A DNA stretch of 64,000 bases, taken from Pseudomonas protegens (GTDB lineage: Bacteria > Pseudomonadota > Gammaproteobacteria > Pseudomonadales > Pseudomonadaceae). The notes under the pieces are model-generated. The model made no database searches, was not told the origin of the DNA, and was given only the letters and a program-made list of their open reading frames with translations. Of this stretch, positions 8,544-17,700 are shown piece after piece. Positions within the stretch are counted from its first letter, which is position 1. Each line of letters opens with the position of its first letter. The position numbers and the translations under genes are program-made. The stretch spans positions 4,697,001 to 4,761,000 of the forward strand of contig NZ_CP060201.1 of NCBI RefSeq assembly GCF_013407925.2, written 5' to 3'.

Positions 8544-9932
8544 ATGTGGGTTCCTCAGTTAAGCGAGTTCAATCAACCGGTCTACCTGTCCATTGCCGAT
8601 GCCCTGGCGCGGGATATCGGCAGCGGCTTGTTGAATGACGGTGATCGTCTGCCGACCCTGCGCGAGCTGGCGGTGATCCTCAATGTCACCCCCGGCACCA
8701 TCAGCCGCGCCTACAGCGAAGCCCAGCGGCGCGGGCTGGTGCAAGGTGAAGTCGGGCGTGGCACCTACGTGCTGGCGCAGCCGCCGCTGGGGTTGCCGGA
8801 AGGCTCCAGCGCGCCGTCGCTGTCCCTGGGCCAGTCCGAAGTCCTGGACCTGTCGATCATCAAGCCCTACAGCGAAACCCTGGAATACTGGTTGCGCGGC
8901 GCCCTGGTGGGCATGGCCCACAGCAGCGACTTCGGCCGGGCCCTGGACTACGCCCCCGACGGTGGCCACCCGGCCCATCGCGAAGCCGGTGCCCAGTGGT
9001 TGCGCCACTCCTTGTCCGAGGTCCATTGGCAACAGGTGGTGCTGACGGCCGGCGCCCAGCACGGCCTGATGGTGGCCATCAGCGCCTTGAGCAATGCCGG
9101 TGATCTGCTGCTCTGCGAGTCGCTGACCTACCCGGGCATCATTTCCGTGGCCCATGGCCTGGAGCGGCGTCTGCGGGGCGTGGCGATGGACGAAGAGGGG
9201 ATGCTGCCCGAAGCCCTGCGCGAGCAGTGCCTGCGGGAAAAACCGGCGCTGCTGGTGTGCGTCGCCAGTTGCCAGAACCCCACCACGGCGATCATGTCGC
9301 CCCAGCGCCGGGCGCAGATTGCGGCGATTGCCGAAGAGTTCGACTTTTTGATCATCGACGACGATATCTACGGCTTTCTGGCCACCGATCCGTCGATCAA
9401 GCCGCTGTCGAGCTACGCGCCGCAGCGTTCGGTGTACCTCACCAGCCTGTCCAAGGCGATCATGCCGGCGTTGCGCGTGGGCTATCTCTACAGCCCGCCG
9501 AAGCTGCTGTCGCGCCTGAGCTCGATGGTCCGCAGCAGTGTGTGGATGCCGTCGCCGCTGACCGCGCAATTGGCCAGCAACGTGATTGTCGAGGGCTTGG
9601 ATCGCAAGCTGGTGCAGACCCAGCGCAGCGAAGCGGCGGTGCGCCAGGCGATTGCCCGGGAAGTGTTTGCCGGCTTGGAGATCCGGACCCAGCCCCACAG
9701 CTATCACCTGTGGCTGACCTTGCCGGAGCCGTGGACGGGCGATGAGTTCGCCACCCTGGCCCGGGCCAATGGGGTGCTGGTGATGAGCGGCAACCAGTTC
9801 CAGGTGGAACGCGGCGTCAGCTCCCGTTGTGTGCGGGTGGTGCTGATGTCGCCCACCACCCGCGACGAGTTGCGTTTTGCCCTGACTCAGCTGGCCAGCC
9901 TGATCGAGGCCGATCCGCGGCGTTATCGCTAA
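8544..9932 (+). CDS. MocR-type PLP-dependent transcriptional regulator
   Basis: 462 residues from the ATG at 8544, where the conserved N-terminus MWVPQLSEFNQPVYL begins. Residues 10-80 are a GntR winged helix (LPTLRELAVILNVTPGTISRAY). The rest is a type I aminotransferase fold with FDFLIIDDDIYG and the PLP lysine in YLTSLSKAIMPALRVGYL. Proteins of this type sense amino compounds or PLP and control adjacent genes. It is divergent from the BenE-like transporter and the spacer holds repeated TCGAT motifs, so control of that transporter is the natural inference. The gene ends just before a REP hairpin. Confidence 0.92.
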   Translation: MWVPQLSEFNQPVYLSIADALARDIGSGLLNDGDRLPTLRELAVILNVTPGTISRAYSEAQRRGLVQGEVGRGTYVLAQPPLGLPEGSSAPSLSLGQSEVLDLSIIKPYSETLEYWLRGALVGMAHSSDFGRALDYAPDGGHPAHREAGAQWLRHSLSEVHWQQVVLTAGAQHGLMVAISALSNAGDLLLCESLTYPGIISVAHGLERRLRGVAMDEEGMLPEALREQCLREKPALLVCVASCQNPTTAIMSPQRRAQIAAIAEEFDFLIIDDDIYGFLATDPSIKPLSSYAPQRSVYLTSLSKAIMPALRVGYLYSPPKLLSRLSSMVRSSVWMPSPLTAQLASNVIVEGLDRKLVQTQRSEAAVRQAIAREVFAGLEIRTQPHSYHLWLTLPEPWTGDEFATLARANGVLVMSGNQFQVERGVSSRCVRVVLMSPTTRDELRFALTQLASLIEADPRRYR

Positions 9933-9936
9933 GCCC

Positions 9937-9990
9937 TTCGCCGGCAAGCCGGCTCCTACACGGATCTGTAGGAGCCGGCTTGCCGGCGAA
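9937..9990. repeat. Paired REP elements (24-bp perfect inverted repeat)
   Basis: TTCGCCGGCAAGCCGGCTCC.. at 9937-9960 and its exact complement at 9967-9990 enclose a six-base spacer. This is the common Pseudomonas REP, here between two convergent genes, where it can act as a terminator or mRNA-end stabiliser. Confidence 0.93.
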
Positions 9991-9997
9991 CAGGGCC

Positions 9998-12037
9998 TTA
10001 GAAGGTAGTACGCAAGCCCACTTCCACACTGCGCCCGGCGGCCGGGGCGATATCCCGCAGGATCGAGCTGGCGTAGCGCACGGTCTGGTTGGTCAGGTTC
10101 TCGCCCTTGACGAAGGCCAGCCAATGGCTATGGCCGATATCGAAGCGATAACCGGCACTGGCGCCAAAAGTGGTGTAGCCATCGGTGCCGCTTTCGTGGT
10201 CCGGCACCCGACCCTGGCTGGCGGCATGTTGCACATCCAGGCGTGCCTGCCAGCGGTCCAGTTCCCACAACAGGCCGCTGTTCAGGCGCAATGGAGCAAT
10301 GCGCGGCAGGTCCTGGCCGTTGTCGAGGTTCTTGGCCCGGGTGTAGTCGCCGGACAGTTCCAGGGCGAACTTGCCGTAGGCGCTTTCCCCCAGGCTCCAG
10401 CGATCCTGGGCCTCGATCCCGGCAAAACGTGCCCGTACCCCGGAATAGGCGTATTCCGGCAGGCCGCCGGCCTCTTCTTCGCCTTCATCGTTCAGGGTGC
10501 GCCCCGTGCCCAGCAGGCCGATGTAGTTGGAGAAGTGGCTGTAGAACACCCCGACGCTGCCTTTGTGGATGCCGTTGTCGAAGCGCAGGGCCAGGTCGCT
10601 GGAGACGGCCTTTTCCTTGGACAGCTTGGCGTTGCCCAGCTCATAGGTGCCGGTGGCGACGTGGGCGCCGTTGGCATACAGCTCATAGAAGGTCGGGGCG
10701 CGTTCGGTGTAGCCCAGGGTCGCGGCCAGGGACCAGACCGGGGTCAGGGTGTATACCGCGCCGGAGGACAGGCTGCCGGCGGTGAAGCTGCTGGACTTGT
10801 CGGCCTGGGCGAAGCGTTGGTTGCCCTTGCTGTCCGGGTCCACGGTGGTGTGTTCCAGGCGGCCGCCGAGGCTCAGGCGCAGGCGCTCGGTGGCTTGCAG
10901 TTCTTCGAGGATGAACAGCGCGCCGCTGTTGGTATCGGTCTGCGGGACGAAGGCTTCTTCGCCCAGGGCGGAGAATTCGTTGCGATTGACCTGGGCGCCG
11001 ATCACCCCTTCCAGTGGGCCCAGCGGCTGGTGCCGGGCCTCGACCCGGGCTTCGTAGCCCTTGTTCTTGAAGGTGGTGCCGGTTTCGCCACCCTCGATCT
11101 CGCGGTGTTGGTAGTCGGTGTAGCCGGCGTTGAACTTGAGCGAACTGAACGGCCCCTGCAGGTTGCGCAGTTCCGAAGCGAAGGCGTAGTGGTCCTGCCT
11201 CATGCGGATGCGCACGTCGTCTTCGGCGGGGGAGCCGTAGTTGGCGTCGTAGTTGCTGTAGGACAGGCCGGCATAACCGTCGTCCCAGGTGTAGGAACCG
11301 CCGATGGCGCCGCCGTCCTGGCGCCCGTCGCTGTTGCCCAGGCGGCCTTTCTTGCCATCGCCATCTTCGCTTTCCGGGGCGTGGCGGCTGCGGGCGTAGC
11401 CGGGAATCTTCAGGTCGTTGAACTGCCGCGAGTTGGCGTCCAGGTGCAGGGCGAAAGTGCCGTCGCCGGCCTCCAGTTTGCCGGCGCTGCTGCGGGTGGT
11501 GTCGGCGCCGCCGTAGCGCAGCTCGCCGGCGCCGTGAATCCCTTCGATGGCTTGGGTGGGAATGCGGTTGTCGAAGCTGTTGATCACCCCGCCAATGGCG
11601 TTGCCGCCGTACAGCAGGGCCGCCGGGCCGCGGACGATTTCAATGCGCTCGACGTTCACCGGGTCCAGGGGCACTGCGTGGTCGTAGGACAGTGACGAAG
11701 CATCCAGGGCACCGACGCCGTTTTGCAGGATGCGGATGCGGTCGCCATCCAGGCCGCGAATCACCGGGCGGCTGGCGCCGGGGCCGAAGTAGGACGAAGA
11801 CACGCCCGGCTGTTTGTTCAGGGTTTCACCGAGGCTGCCTTTCTGTTGCAGGGTCAATTGGTCGCCTTCCAGCACGGTGGTGGGCGCGGCCAGTTCGCTG
11901 CTGCCCAGGGGGTTGGCGGTGATGACCTGCGGGGGCAGTTCCACGGCATGGGCCTGGGAGGCGAGCAGCAGTGCGGCGGACAGGGGCGACAAGCGCCACA
12001 GTAAAGAGCGAGAAGGGCGTGGGATTGAGAGGGACAT
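9998..12037 (-). CDS. TonB-dependent outer-membrane receptor, probable zinc receptor (ZnuD-like)
   Basis: 679 residues from the ATG at 12037 with AAGGA seven bases upstream. A signal peptide ends at ASQAHA. The plug domain follows (GSLGETLNKQPGVSSSYFGPG, RPVIRGLDGDRIRIL, VERIEIVRGPAALLYGGNAIGGV), then the 22-strand barrel ending in a C-terminal Phe. An acidic and His-containing loop near residue 215 (RHAPESEDGDGKK) could hold metal. A Zur-like sequence lies about 100 bases upstream, and a second Zur-like site elsewhere in the window precedes rpmE2. Together these suggest zinc uptake under zinc starvation. The zinc assignment rests on the site and overall similarity; the TonB receptor call is firm. 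Confidence 0.88.
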   Translation of the reverse strand: MSLSIPRPSRSLLWRLSPLSAALLLASQAHAVELPPQVITANPLGSSELAAPTTVLEGDQLTLQQKGSLGETLNKQPGVSSSYFGPGASRPVIRGLDGDRIRILQNGVGALDASSLSYDHAVPLDPVNVERIEIVRGPAALLYGGNAIGGVINSFDNRIPTQAIEGIHGAGELRYGGADTTRSSAGKLEAGDGTFALHLDANSRQFNDLKIPGYARSRHAPESEDGDGKKGRLGNSDGRQDGGAIGGSYTWDDGYAGLSYSNYDANYGSPAEDDVRIRMRQDHYAFASELRNLQGPFSSLKFNAGYTDYQHREIEGGETGTTFKNKGYEARVEARHQPLGPLEGVIGAQVNRNEFSALGEEAFVPQTDTNSGALFILEELQATERLRLSLGGRLEHTTVDPDSKGNQRFAQADKSSSFTAGSLSSGAVYTLTPVWSLAATLGYTERAPTFYELYANGAHVATGTYELGNAKLSKEKAVSSDLALRFDNGIHKGSVGVFYSHFSNYIGLLGTGRTLNDEGEEEAGGLPEYAYSGVRARFAGIEAQDRWSLGESAYGKFALELSGDYTRAKNLDNGQDLPRIAPLRLNSGLLWELDRWQARLDVQHAASQGRVPDHESGTDGYTTFGASAGYRFDIGHSHWLAFVKGENLTNQTVRYASSILRDIAPAAGRSVEVGLRTTF

Positions 12038-12131
12038 CGGTCATTCCTTGGCAAGCAGGGCGCAGCGCGCTTTGAGTCAGAAAACAGGCGGGACACGTGG
12101 GTGCCCTGGGTGGGGTTCAGGGTCTGTTTAT

Positions 12132-12146
12132 TGATACAATATAACA
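12132..12146 (-). promoter_or_regulatory. Candidate Zur box upstream of the TonB receptor
   Basis: On the minus strand the 13-mer GTTATATTGTATC agrees with the Zur pattern GTTATANTATAAC at 10 of the 12 fixed positions. It lies about 95-110 bases upstream of the receptor start, in an AT-rich promoter region. Confidence 0.6.
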
Positions 12147-12302
12147 ACTCTTTTATTTCAAAAAGCCAGGAACTTTTGCCTTTTCATGCGCAATCGCTGC
12201 GCTTGCCTGCGGCGTCTACAGTTAAAACAGCGCGCTGGCGCGGGCGCATGCCCTCGGCTAAGGTGCGCGGCTTTCCCTCTTTTCTTCCCGCAAAGGCCTG
12301 GC

Positions 12303-12533
12303 ATGACCGACACCCAAACCGACCCGCTGCATGGCGTGACCCTGGAACAAATCCTCAAGGCGCTGGTGGAACACTACGAATGGTCAGGGCTGGCCGAGCG
12401 CATCGATATCCGCTGCTTCAAGAGCGATCCGAGCATCAAGTCGAGCCTGACCTTCCTGCGCAAGACGCCCTGGGCGCGGGAGAAGGTCGAGAAGCTCTAC
12501 GTCAAGTTGCAACGCACCAAGCGCCCGCTTTAA
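12303..12533 (+). CDS. VF530-type small DNA-binding protein (DUF2132)
   Basis: 76 residues from the ATG at 12303. The sequence matches the compact VF530 family: [20 protein letters not shown], then [20 protein letters not shown] and [15 protein letters not shown]. Family members are small, mostly helical and thought to bind DNA, but no cellular role is established. It ends eight bases before the next gene, whose ribosome site AAGGAG overlaps this stop region, so the two are probably translated from one message. Confidence 0.85.
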   Translation: MTDTQTDPLHGVTLEQILKALVEHYEWSGLAERIDIRCFKSDPSIKSSLTFLRKTPWAREKVEKLYVKLQRTKRPL

Positions 12534-12541
12534 GGAGCCGT

Positions 12542-13210
12542 ATGGCTGGCTTCTCGCTGCGGGGGCTGTTCACTCGGCGCGGCCTGATTGCCGTGGCGGC
12601 GATCCTTGGCTGGTTCGGGCTGAGCGTCCAGTTGTACCTGATCCTGTTGCTGCGCTGGGAGGTGGGCGCCAGTCTGTTGGGCGGCCTGGTGAATTTCTTC
12701 AGCTTCTTCACCGTGCTCAGCAACACCCTGGCGGCCAGTGTGCTGACCTGCGCCCTGAACCTGCGGATATCCCGAGGGCAGGCGTTCATGCTCAGGCCCG
12801 CGGTCAGTGGCGCGGTGGCGGCGAGCATTGCGGTGGTGGGCTTGGCCTACAGCCTGTTGCTGCGTCACCTGTGGCATCCCCAGGGCTGGCAATGGCTGGC
12901 CGATGAGCTGCTGCACGATGTGATGCCGCTGCTGTTTTTGCTCTATTGGTGGTGTTGCGTGCCTAAGGGCGAGTTGCGACTCAAGCACATCGGTCTGTGG
13001 ATGCTCTATCCGGTGCTGTATTTCGCCTACCTGCTCTTGCGCGGGAATCTGCTGGGGCTGTACCCCTATCCCTTCATTGCCGTGGACAAGCTGGGGTATC
13101 CCCAGGTGTTGCTCAATGCCCTGGGGATATTGGCCGGATTCGTTGGGGTGTCCCTGCTGTTGCTGGGCCTGGACCGCTGGCTGGGCAGGCGCCAATCCCG
13201 GCCTCTGTAG
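12542..13210 (+). CDS. Pr6Pr-family membrane protein
   Basis: 222 residues, start at 12542 with AAGGAG six bases upstream. Six hydrophobic helices are visible, with a charged N-terminus and short loops. VNFFSFFTVLSNTLAA near residue 58 and YPYPFIAVDKLGYPQVLLN near 175 are typical of Pr6Pr (FAR-17a/AIG1-like) proteins, whose function in bacteria is unknown. Its TAG stop falls inside a REP element that begins at 13206, so the C-terminal end may have been set by the REP insertion. Confidence 0.8.
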   Translation: MAGFSLRGLFTRRGLIAVAAILGWFGLSVQLYLILLLRWEVGASLLGGLVNFFSFFTVLSNTLAASVLTCALNLRISRGQAFMLRPAVSGAVAASIAVVGLAYSLLLRHLWHPQGWQWLADELLHDVMPLLFLLYWWCCVPKGELRLKHIGLWMLYPVLYFAYLLLRGNLLGLYPYPFIAVDKLGYPQVLLNALGILAGFVGVSLLLLGLDRWLGRRQSRPL

Positions 13211-13271
13211 GAGCCGGCTTGCCGGCGAAAGGGCACTTGAGATCGTTTTCGCTGGCAAGCCAGCGCCTCCG
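13206..13271. repeat. REP pair after the Pr6Pr gene
   Basis: A REP (TGTAGGAGCCGGCTTGCCGG..) occupies 13206-13229. A diverged inverted partner lies at about 13247-13271. It separates the convergent Pr6Pr and SIP genes and supplies the stop codon of the former. Confidence 0.85.
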
Positions 13272-13282
13272 GTCTGGCGGGG

Positions 13283-14068
13283 TTATTCCGCTTCGCTACT
13301 GTCCAGGCGCCAATAACCGGCGGCCTTGACGAACTCGTCGTTGAGCCGGTGTTCATCCAGCAAGATTCGACGAACCTGGCGCGACACCTTGCTCTCGGTA
13401 GCCACCCAGGCGTACAGCTTGCCGTGCGGCATCTGCAACTGCCGCACGGTGCTGAGCAGATCCTGCCCACCGCCGTCGCGTTCGACCCAGATCACCTGCA
13501 CCTCGGCGGCGCTGTCCAGGGCCTGACGTTCGGCGGCGTCCTGCACCTCGATCACCGCCAGCACCTGGCGCCCGGCTGGCAGTTCTTCCAGGCGCCGGGC
13601 AATGGCCGGCAAGGCGGTTTCGTCGCCGATCAGCAAGTAACTGTCGAAGATGTCCGGCACGATCATTGAGCCCCGGGGGCCGCCGATGTGCAGGAACTGC
13701 CCCGGCCGGGCCTGTTCGGCCCAGGTCGAGGCCGGGCCGTCGCCGTGGAGCACGAAGTCGATGTCCAGTTCGCCCAACTCCAGGTCATAGCGACGTGGGG
13801 TGTAGTCGCGCATGGCGGGCATCGGTCCGCTGTCCTTGCCCGGGCCCAGCACCAGGGTTTCCAGGGCGGCTTGCTGTTCGGCGTTCTGCGGGAACAACAG
13901 CTTCACATGGTCGTCGCTGCCCAGGCTGATGAAGCCGGCCAGCTCGGGCCCGCCGAGGGTGATGCGGCGCATTCGCGGGGTCAGGTCGACAACGCGCAGG
14001 ACCTCCAGGCGTCGGCGCTTGATCTCGTGCATGACCCGATGGATGGACAGTTCTGGGCGGGCAGTCAT
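13283..14068 (-). CDS. Siderophore-interacting protein (FAD-dependent ferric reductase family)
   Basis: 261 residues. The N-terminal FAD-binding part has the MRDYTPRRYD motif near residue 85 (flavin-binding RxYTxR). The C-terminal SIP domain has YLLIGDETALPAIARRLEELP and the closing GYWR. It overlaps the upstream PadR gene by four bases (ATGA), so the pair is translationally coupled. The arrangement matches E. coli yqjI-yqjH (nfeR-nfeF), where a metal-sensing PadR repressor controls a cytoplasmic NADPH ferric reductase that releases iron from siderophores. The same role is inferred here. Confidence 0.92.
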   Translation of the reverse strand: MTARPELSIHRVMHEIKRRRLEVLRVVDLTPRMRRITLGGPELAGFISLGSDDHVKLLFPQNAEQQAALETLVLGPGKDSGPMPAMRDYTPRRYDLELGELDIDFVLHGDGPASTWAEQARPGQFLHIGGPRGSMIVPDIFDSYLLIGDETALPAIARRLEELPAGRQVLAVIEVQDAAERQALDSAAEVQVIWVERDGGGQDLLSTVRQLQMPHGKLYAWVATESKVSRQVRRILLDEHRLNDEFVKAAGYWRLDSSEAE

Positions 14069-14643
14069 TGGCTTTTCTCCGGGGCAGGGTGGCGCACAGG
14101 ACCATCGACAATGGCCTTGGCGGTGTTGTTCAGCAGGTCGCGCACCCGAAGGATTTCTTCCGGGCTCCAGCGGCCGTGGTGCATTTGCAGGGCGTGGCGC
14201 AGGTTGTGCACCGCCTCGTGGATTTCCGCGGGGCGATCATGCCCGCGCAGGGAACGCTTGCTGACTTCGATGCGCATGCGCACGCCGTCCAGGGCGATGG
14301 CTTGCTCCTGTAAGGACAGACGTCCGGCGTCGGTCACGCTGTAGCGTTTTTTGCCGCCTTCGGCATCGCCCTGGATCATTTCGCTTTCTTCGAGAAAGGT
14401 CAGGGTCGGGTAGATCACCCCGGGACTGGGGCTGTAGGCGCCATCGAACATGCTTTCGATCTGGCGGATCAGGTCGTAGCCGTGGCACGGCTGCTCGGCG
14501 ATCAGTGCCAACAGCAGCAGTTTCAGGTCGCCGGGGGCGAAGACCCGGGGCCCGCGGCCTCCGCGCTCGCGGCCGGGACGACGTTCGAAAATCTCATGGC
14601 TGTCCCCGTGTTCGCGATGGGGAGGGTGGTGACGCTCGCTCAT
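14065..14643 (-). CDS. PadR-family metal-responsive repressor (YqjI/NfeR-like)
   Basis: 192 residues. The N-terminus is His-rich (MSERHHPPHREHGDSH), as in YqjI, where such residues bind iron or nickel. The winged helix covers about residues 37-112: KLLLLALIAEQPCHGYDLI, then PGVIYPTLTFLEESEMI and KRYSVTDAGR. A C-terminal helical dimer domain includes AVHNLRHAL. It is the first gene of a two-gene operon with the SIP reductase. A perfect 20-bp palindrome 31 bases upstream of its start is a strong candidate for its own operator. Confidence 0.92.
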   Translation of the reverse strand: MSERHHPPHREHGDSHEIFERRPGRERGGRGPRVFAPGDLKLLLLALIAEQPCHGYDLIRQIESMFDGAYSPSPGVIYPTLTFLEESEMIQGDAEGGKKRYSVTDAGRLSLQEQAIALDGVRMRIEVSKRSLRGHDRPAEIHEAVHNLRHALQMHHGRWSPEEILRVRDLLNNTAKAIVDGPVRHPAPEKSQ

Positions 14644-14673
14644 TTTCTCTTTCTCCGTTTCGATTTAGACATA

Positions 14674-14693
14674 ACTTAAGATATATCTTAAGT
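14674..14693. promoter_or_regulatory. Perfect 20-bp palindromic operator of the PadR-SIP operon
   Basis: ACTTAAGATATATCTTAAGT is fully palindromic and lies 31-50 bases upstream of the PadR start, where it would overlap the promoter. It is AT-rich in a GC-rich setting. This is the expected place for autorepression. Confidence 0.8.
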
Positions 14694-14766
14694 GGCGCGC
14701 AAGCATTTCTGCTCGCGACGCAGCGGCCGTTTGTCGGGGAGGAAGGAGTGAACAGCGGGTCCGGAT

Positions 14767-17700
14767 TCAGCGTTGGGCGAGGCTGCCCTGGCACTGGGTA
14801 CTGCTGCCCGGCTGCAGGTACGGCATGAGGATCGGCGCCATGCCCTTGAGCACCTGCACCGGCAAGGCCGAGGTGAACTTGAAGGCTTGTGCCGAGGCGC
14901 CCGGCACGTAGGCGGTGAGGGTGCCGAAGTGGTGCTCGCCGATATAGAACACGAAGGTCGCGGTGCGGTTGATGGACTTGGAGCTCAGCACCCGGCCGCC
15001 GGCGCCGATGGCTTCGATGCGGTTGTCGCCGGTGCCGGTCTTGCCACCCATGGCCAGCGGCGTGCCATCCGCCAGTTTGAAGCTGCCGGACACCCGTTTC
15101 GCGGTGCCGGCATCCACCACCTGGGACAGGGCGCCGCGCAGGGCCGTGGCGACTTCCGACGGCATGACCCGCTTGCCCTTGCCCGGGTCATTGCTCAGGC
15201 GGGTTTCGTAGGGCGTGCCGGCGGCGAAGTGCAGGCTGTCGATGCGCAGGGTCGGCAGGCGCACGCCGTCATTGAGGATGGTGCCCACCAGTTCCGCCAG
15301 GGCCGCCGGGCGGTCGCCGGAGCTGCCGATGGCGGTGGCCAGGGACGGCACCAGATGGTCGAACGGATAACCGACGCTCTGCCAGCGCTGGTGAATATCC
15401 AGAAACGCTTCGACCTCCAGCATGGTGCGGATGCGGCTGTCCCGGGCGCTGCGATGGCGACTCTTGAACAGCCAGCTGTACACCTCCTGGCGCTCGAATT
15501 CGCTGGCCTTGACGATCTGGCTGAAGTTCGCGTCGGGGTTGTTCATCAGGTAGCCCAGCAGCCACAGGTCCAGAGGATGGACCTTGGCGATGTAACCCTG
15601 GTCCGGCAGGTCGTAGGCCCCCGGGCCATAGCTGGCGTAGAGCTTGTCCAGGCGGTCATCGGTGAGTTTTTCACTGGTCTTGGCGTTCTTCATGTGGGCC
15701 CGGACAAAGCGCTTGAAGCTTTCCTGGCTGGCGTCCGGCAGCAGGTAGCGGTGCACGGCGGCGAGGCGGATCGCCGTCGGGTGCATGCCATCGAGAAAGG
15801 TGTCCAGGCGCGATTGGGTGTCCTTGTTGCGGTACTTTTTCCAGAACCGCAGCAGGAAAGAGGTGCCCTCACGGTCGGCAAAGCGTGCCAGGTACTCCTG
15901 GCGCCGCGGGTTGGCGTCGTCGCTGAGCAGTTCGGCGCTGGCGCTGTCGCCGCCGTAGGTGCTGTAGCGCACCAGATCACGCATCAGGCGGATGAACGGC
16001 AGGTTGATGGATTCGCGCAGGGCATCGCGCAGGGTCGGGCTGCGGCCGTTGTCCTCGTTGCGGAAGTTGTGGAAGTGATGCACCCCGCCGCCGGTGAAGA
16101 AGGCTTCGCCGGGGCTGGCGGAATAGGTGCGGTCCAGGGCCGCGTCGAGCATCTTCGGCAGGCTGCGGTCGCTGTTCTGCAGCAGGTAGTCGAGGGCCCA
16201 TCGGCTCAGCCGGTCCTGCTCGTTGACCGCAACCTTCCTCAATTCGGCCGGGGTTTTTCCGGCGTGCTTGTCGTGCAGCTCGGCGATGATCTGCAGGTAA
16301 GTGGTCAGCACCCGCAGCTTGGCGGTGGAGCCCAGTTCCAGCTTGCTGCCTTCGTTGATGTCGAACGGCTGGTCGGTGCTGTCGGTCTGCACTCGTACCC
16401 GTGAGCCGTCCGGGGTCAGCTCGAACAGGGTGAAGCTGTAGCGCACCTGGGTGGTGCTGGTGGGCGTCAAAAGGCGCTCGCCGAGCACGCCGATCTCTGC
16501 GGCGAAGGCCGGGTCGGCCAGGTGCTTGAGGTACTCGGTGGCCTGGCGTTGCAGGTCGCTTTGCAGGGTACTGGTGGCGGACAGGTCGAGGCGGTCCAGA
16601 TCGTACAGAGGCCGGTTGAGCAGCGCCGCCAGCCGGCTGCGGGCCACGCTGATGCCCTTGTTGGTTTCGATCGGCTGGATCGTCGGCTGTTGCTGCCAGT
16701 CGCGGTAGCTGACCTTGCTGGCCAGGGCGGCGGCACTCAGGGCGGGGTCGATGACCTCGTTCTGGGCCAGCAGTCGGATATGGCTGTCGGTCAGTTCCGC
16801 CAGCTCTGCGCGACCCTTGGCCAGGTAATGGGAAGGGCGGCGTTGCGCGATCATCAGCGACAGCACCTGGCGCAGGGCCAGCCCGCGCTGGGCCAGGCTT
16901 TGCGCATCGTTGGCGGTGCTGCTCAACGCCCGGTTGACCTGATCGAAATCGGCGCCGTACCAGACCCGCAATCCTTCGGCCATGCCATGCACCTCACCGT
17001 GGCCGGGCACCGCCGACAGCGGCACGCTGTTGAGGTAGTCGCGGACGATCCGGCGCCGGGCTTCCAGGGTTTGCGGGCCATCCTGATAGGCGCGCACGCT
17101 GGCGGAAATCATCTGCCGGATCTTCTCGCCCCCGGACAGCGTCAGGCCATCGGGGGAGTGGCGGTATTTTTCCAACTGAGTGGCCAGGGTGCTGCCGCCG
17201 GCGGTCTGTCCCGGCAGGTGCATGAGCTTGGCCACCTGGGACCAGGCGGCCTTGGCGAAGCGTGGCCAGTCCACCGCCGGATTGGCCTGGGCCAGCTTGG
17301 GATCGAGCAGGTCGCGGTTCTCGATGAACAGCAGGCTGCGCACCATCAGCGGGGGAATGCTGGCGAAACTGGCATACAGCTGTTGCGGATAATCGAACCG
17401 GTACAAGGGCGCGGCGCGGCAATCGGTGATGGACAGCCCGGCCTGGATCTTTTCGGTGTAGGGCACGAAAAAGCCGTTTTTGCTGTAGTCCATCAACGCT
17501 GCGGAAAACCGCGTCTGCGCGTCGATCTGGTAGCCGCGCTTGAGCAGGCGCGGCAGGAATTCCCCCAGGGCGCTGTAGCCCAGGCGGCGGTCGAAGGGGC
17601 CGGCGCCTGGATAGAGCACGGCATCGCTGGGCCCGGGTTGCAAGGAGTAGCTCAAGTCGTTGGCCAGCTTGCTGAACTCCCGGGCCTGGAGCTTGGAGGT

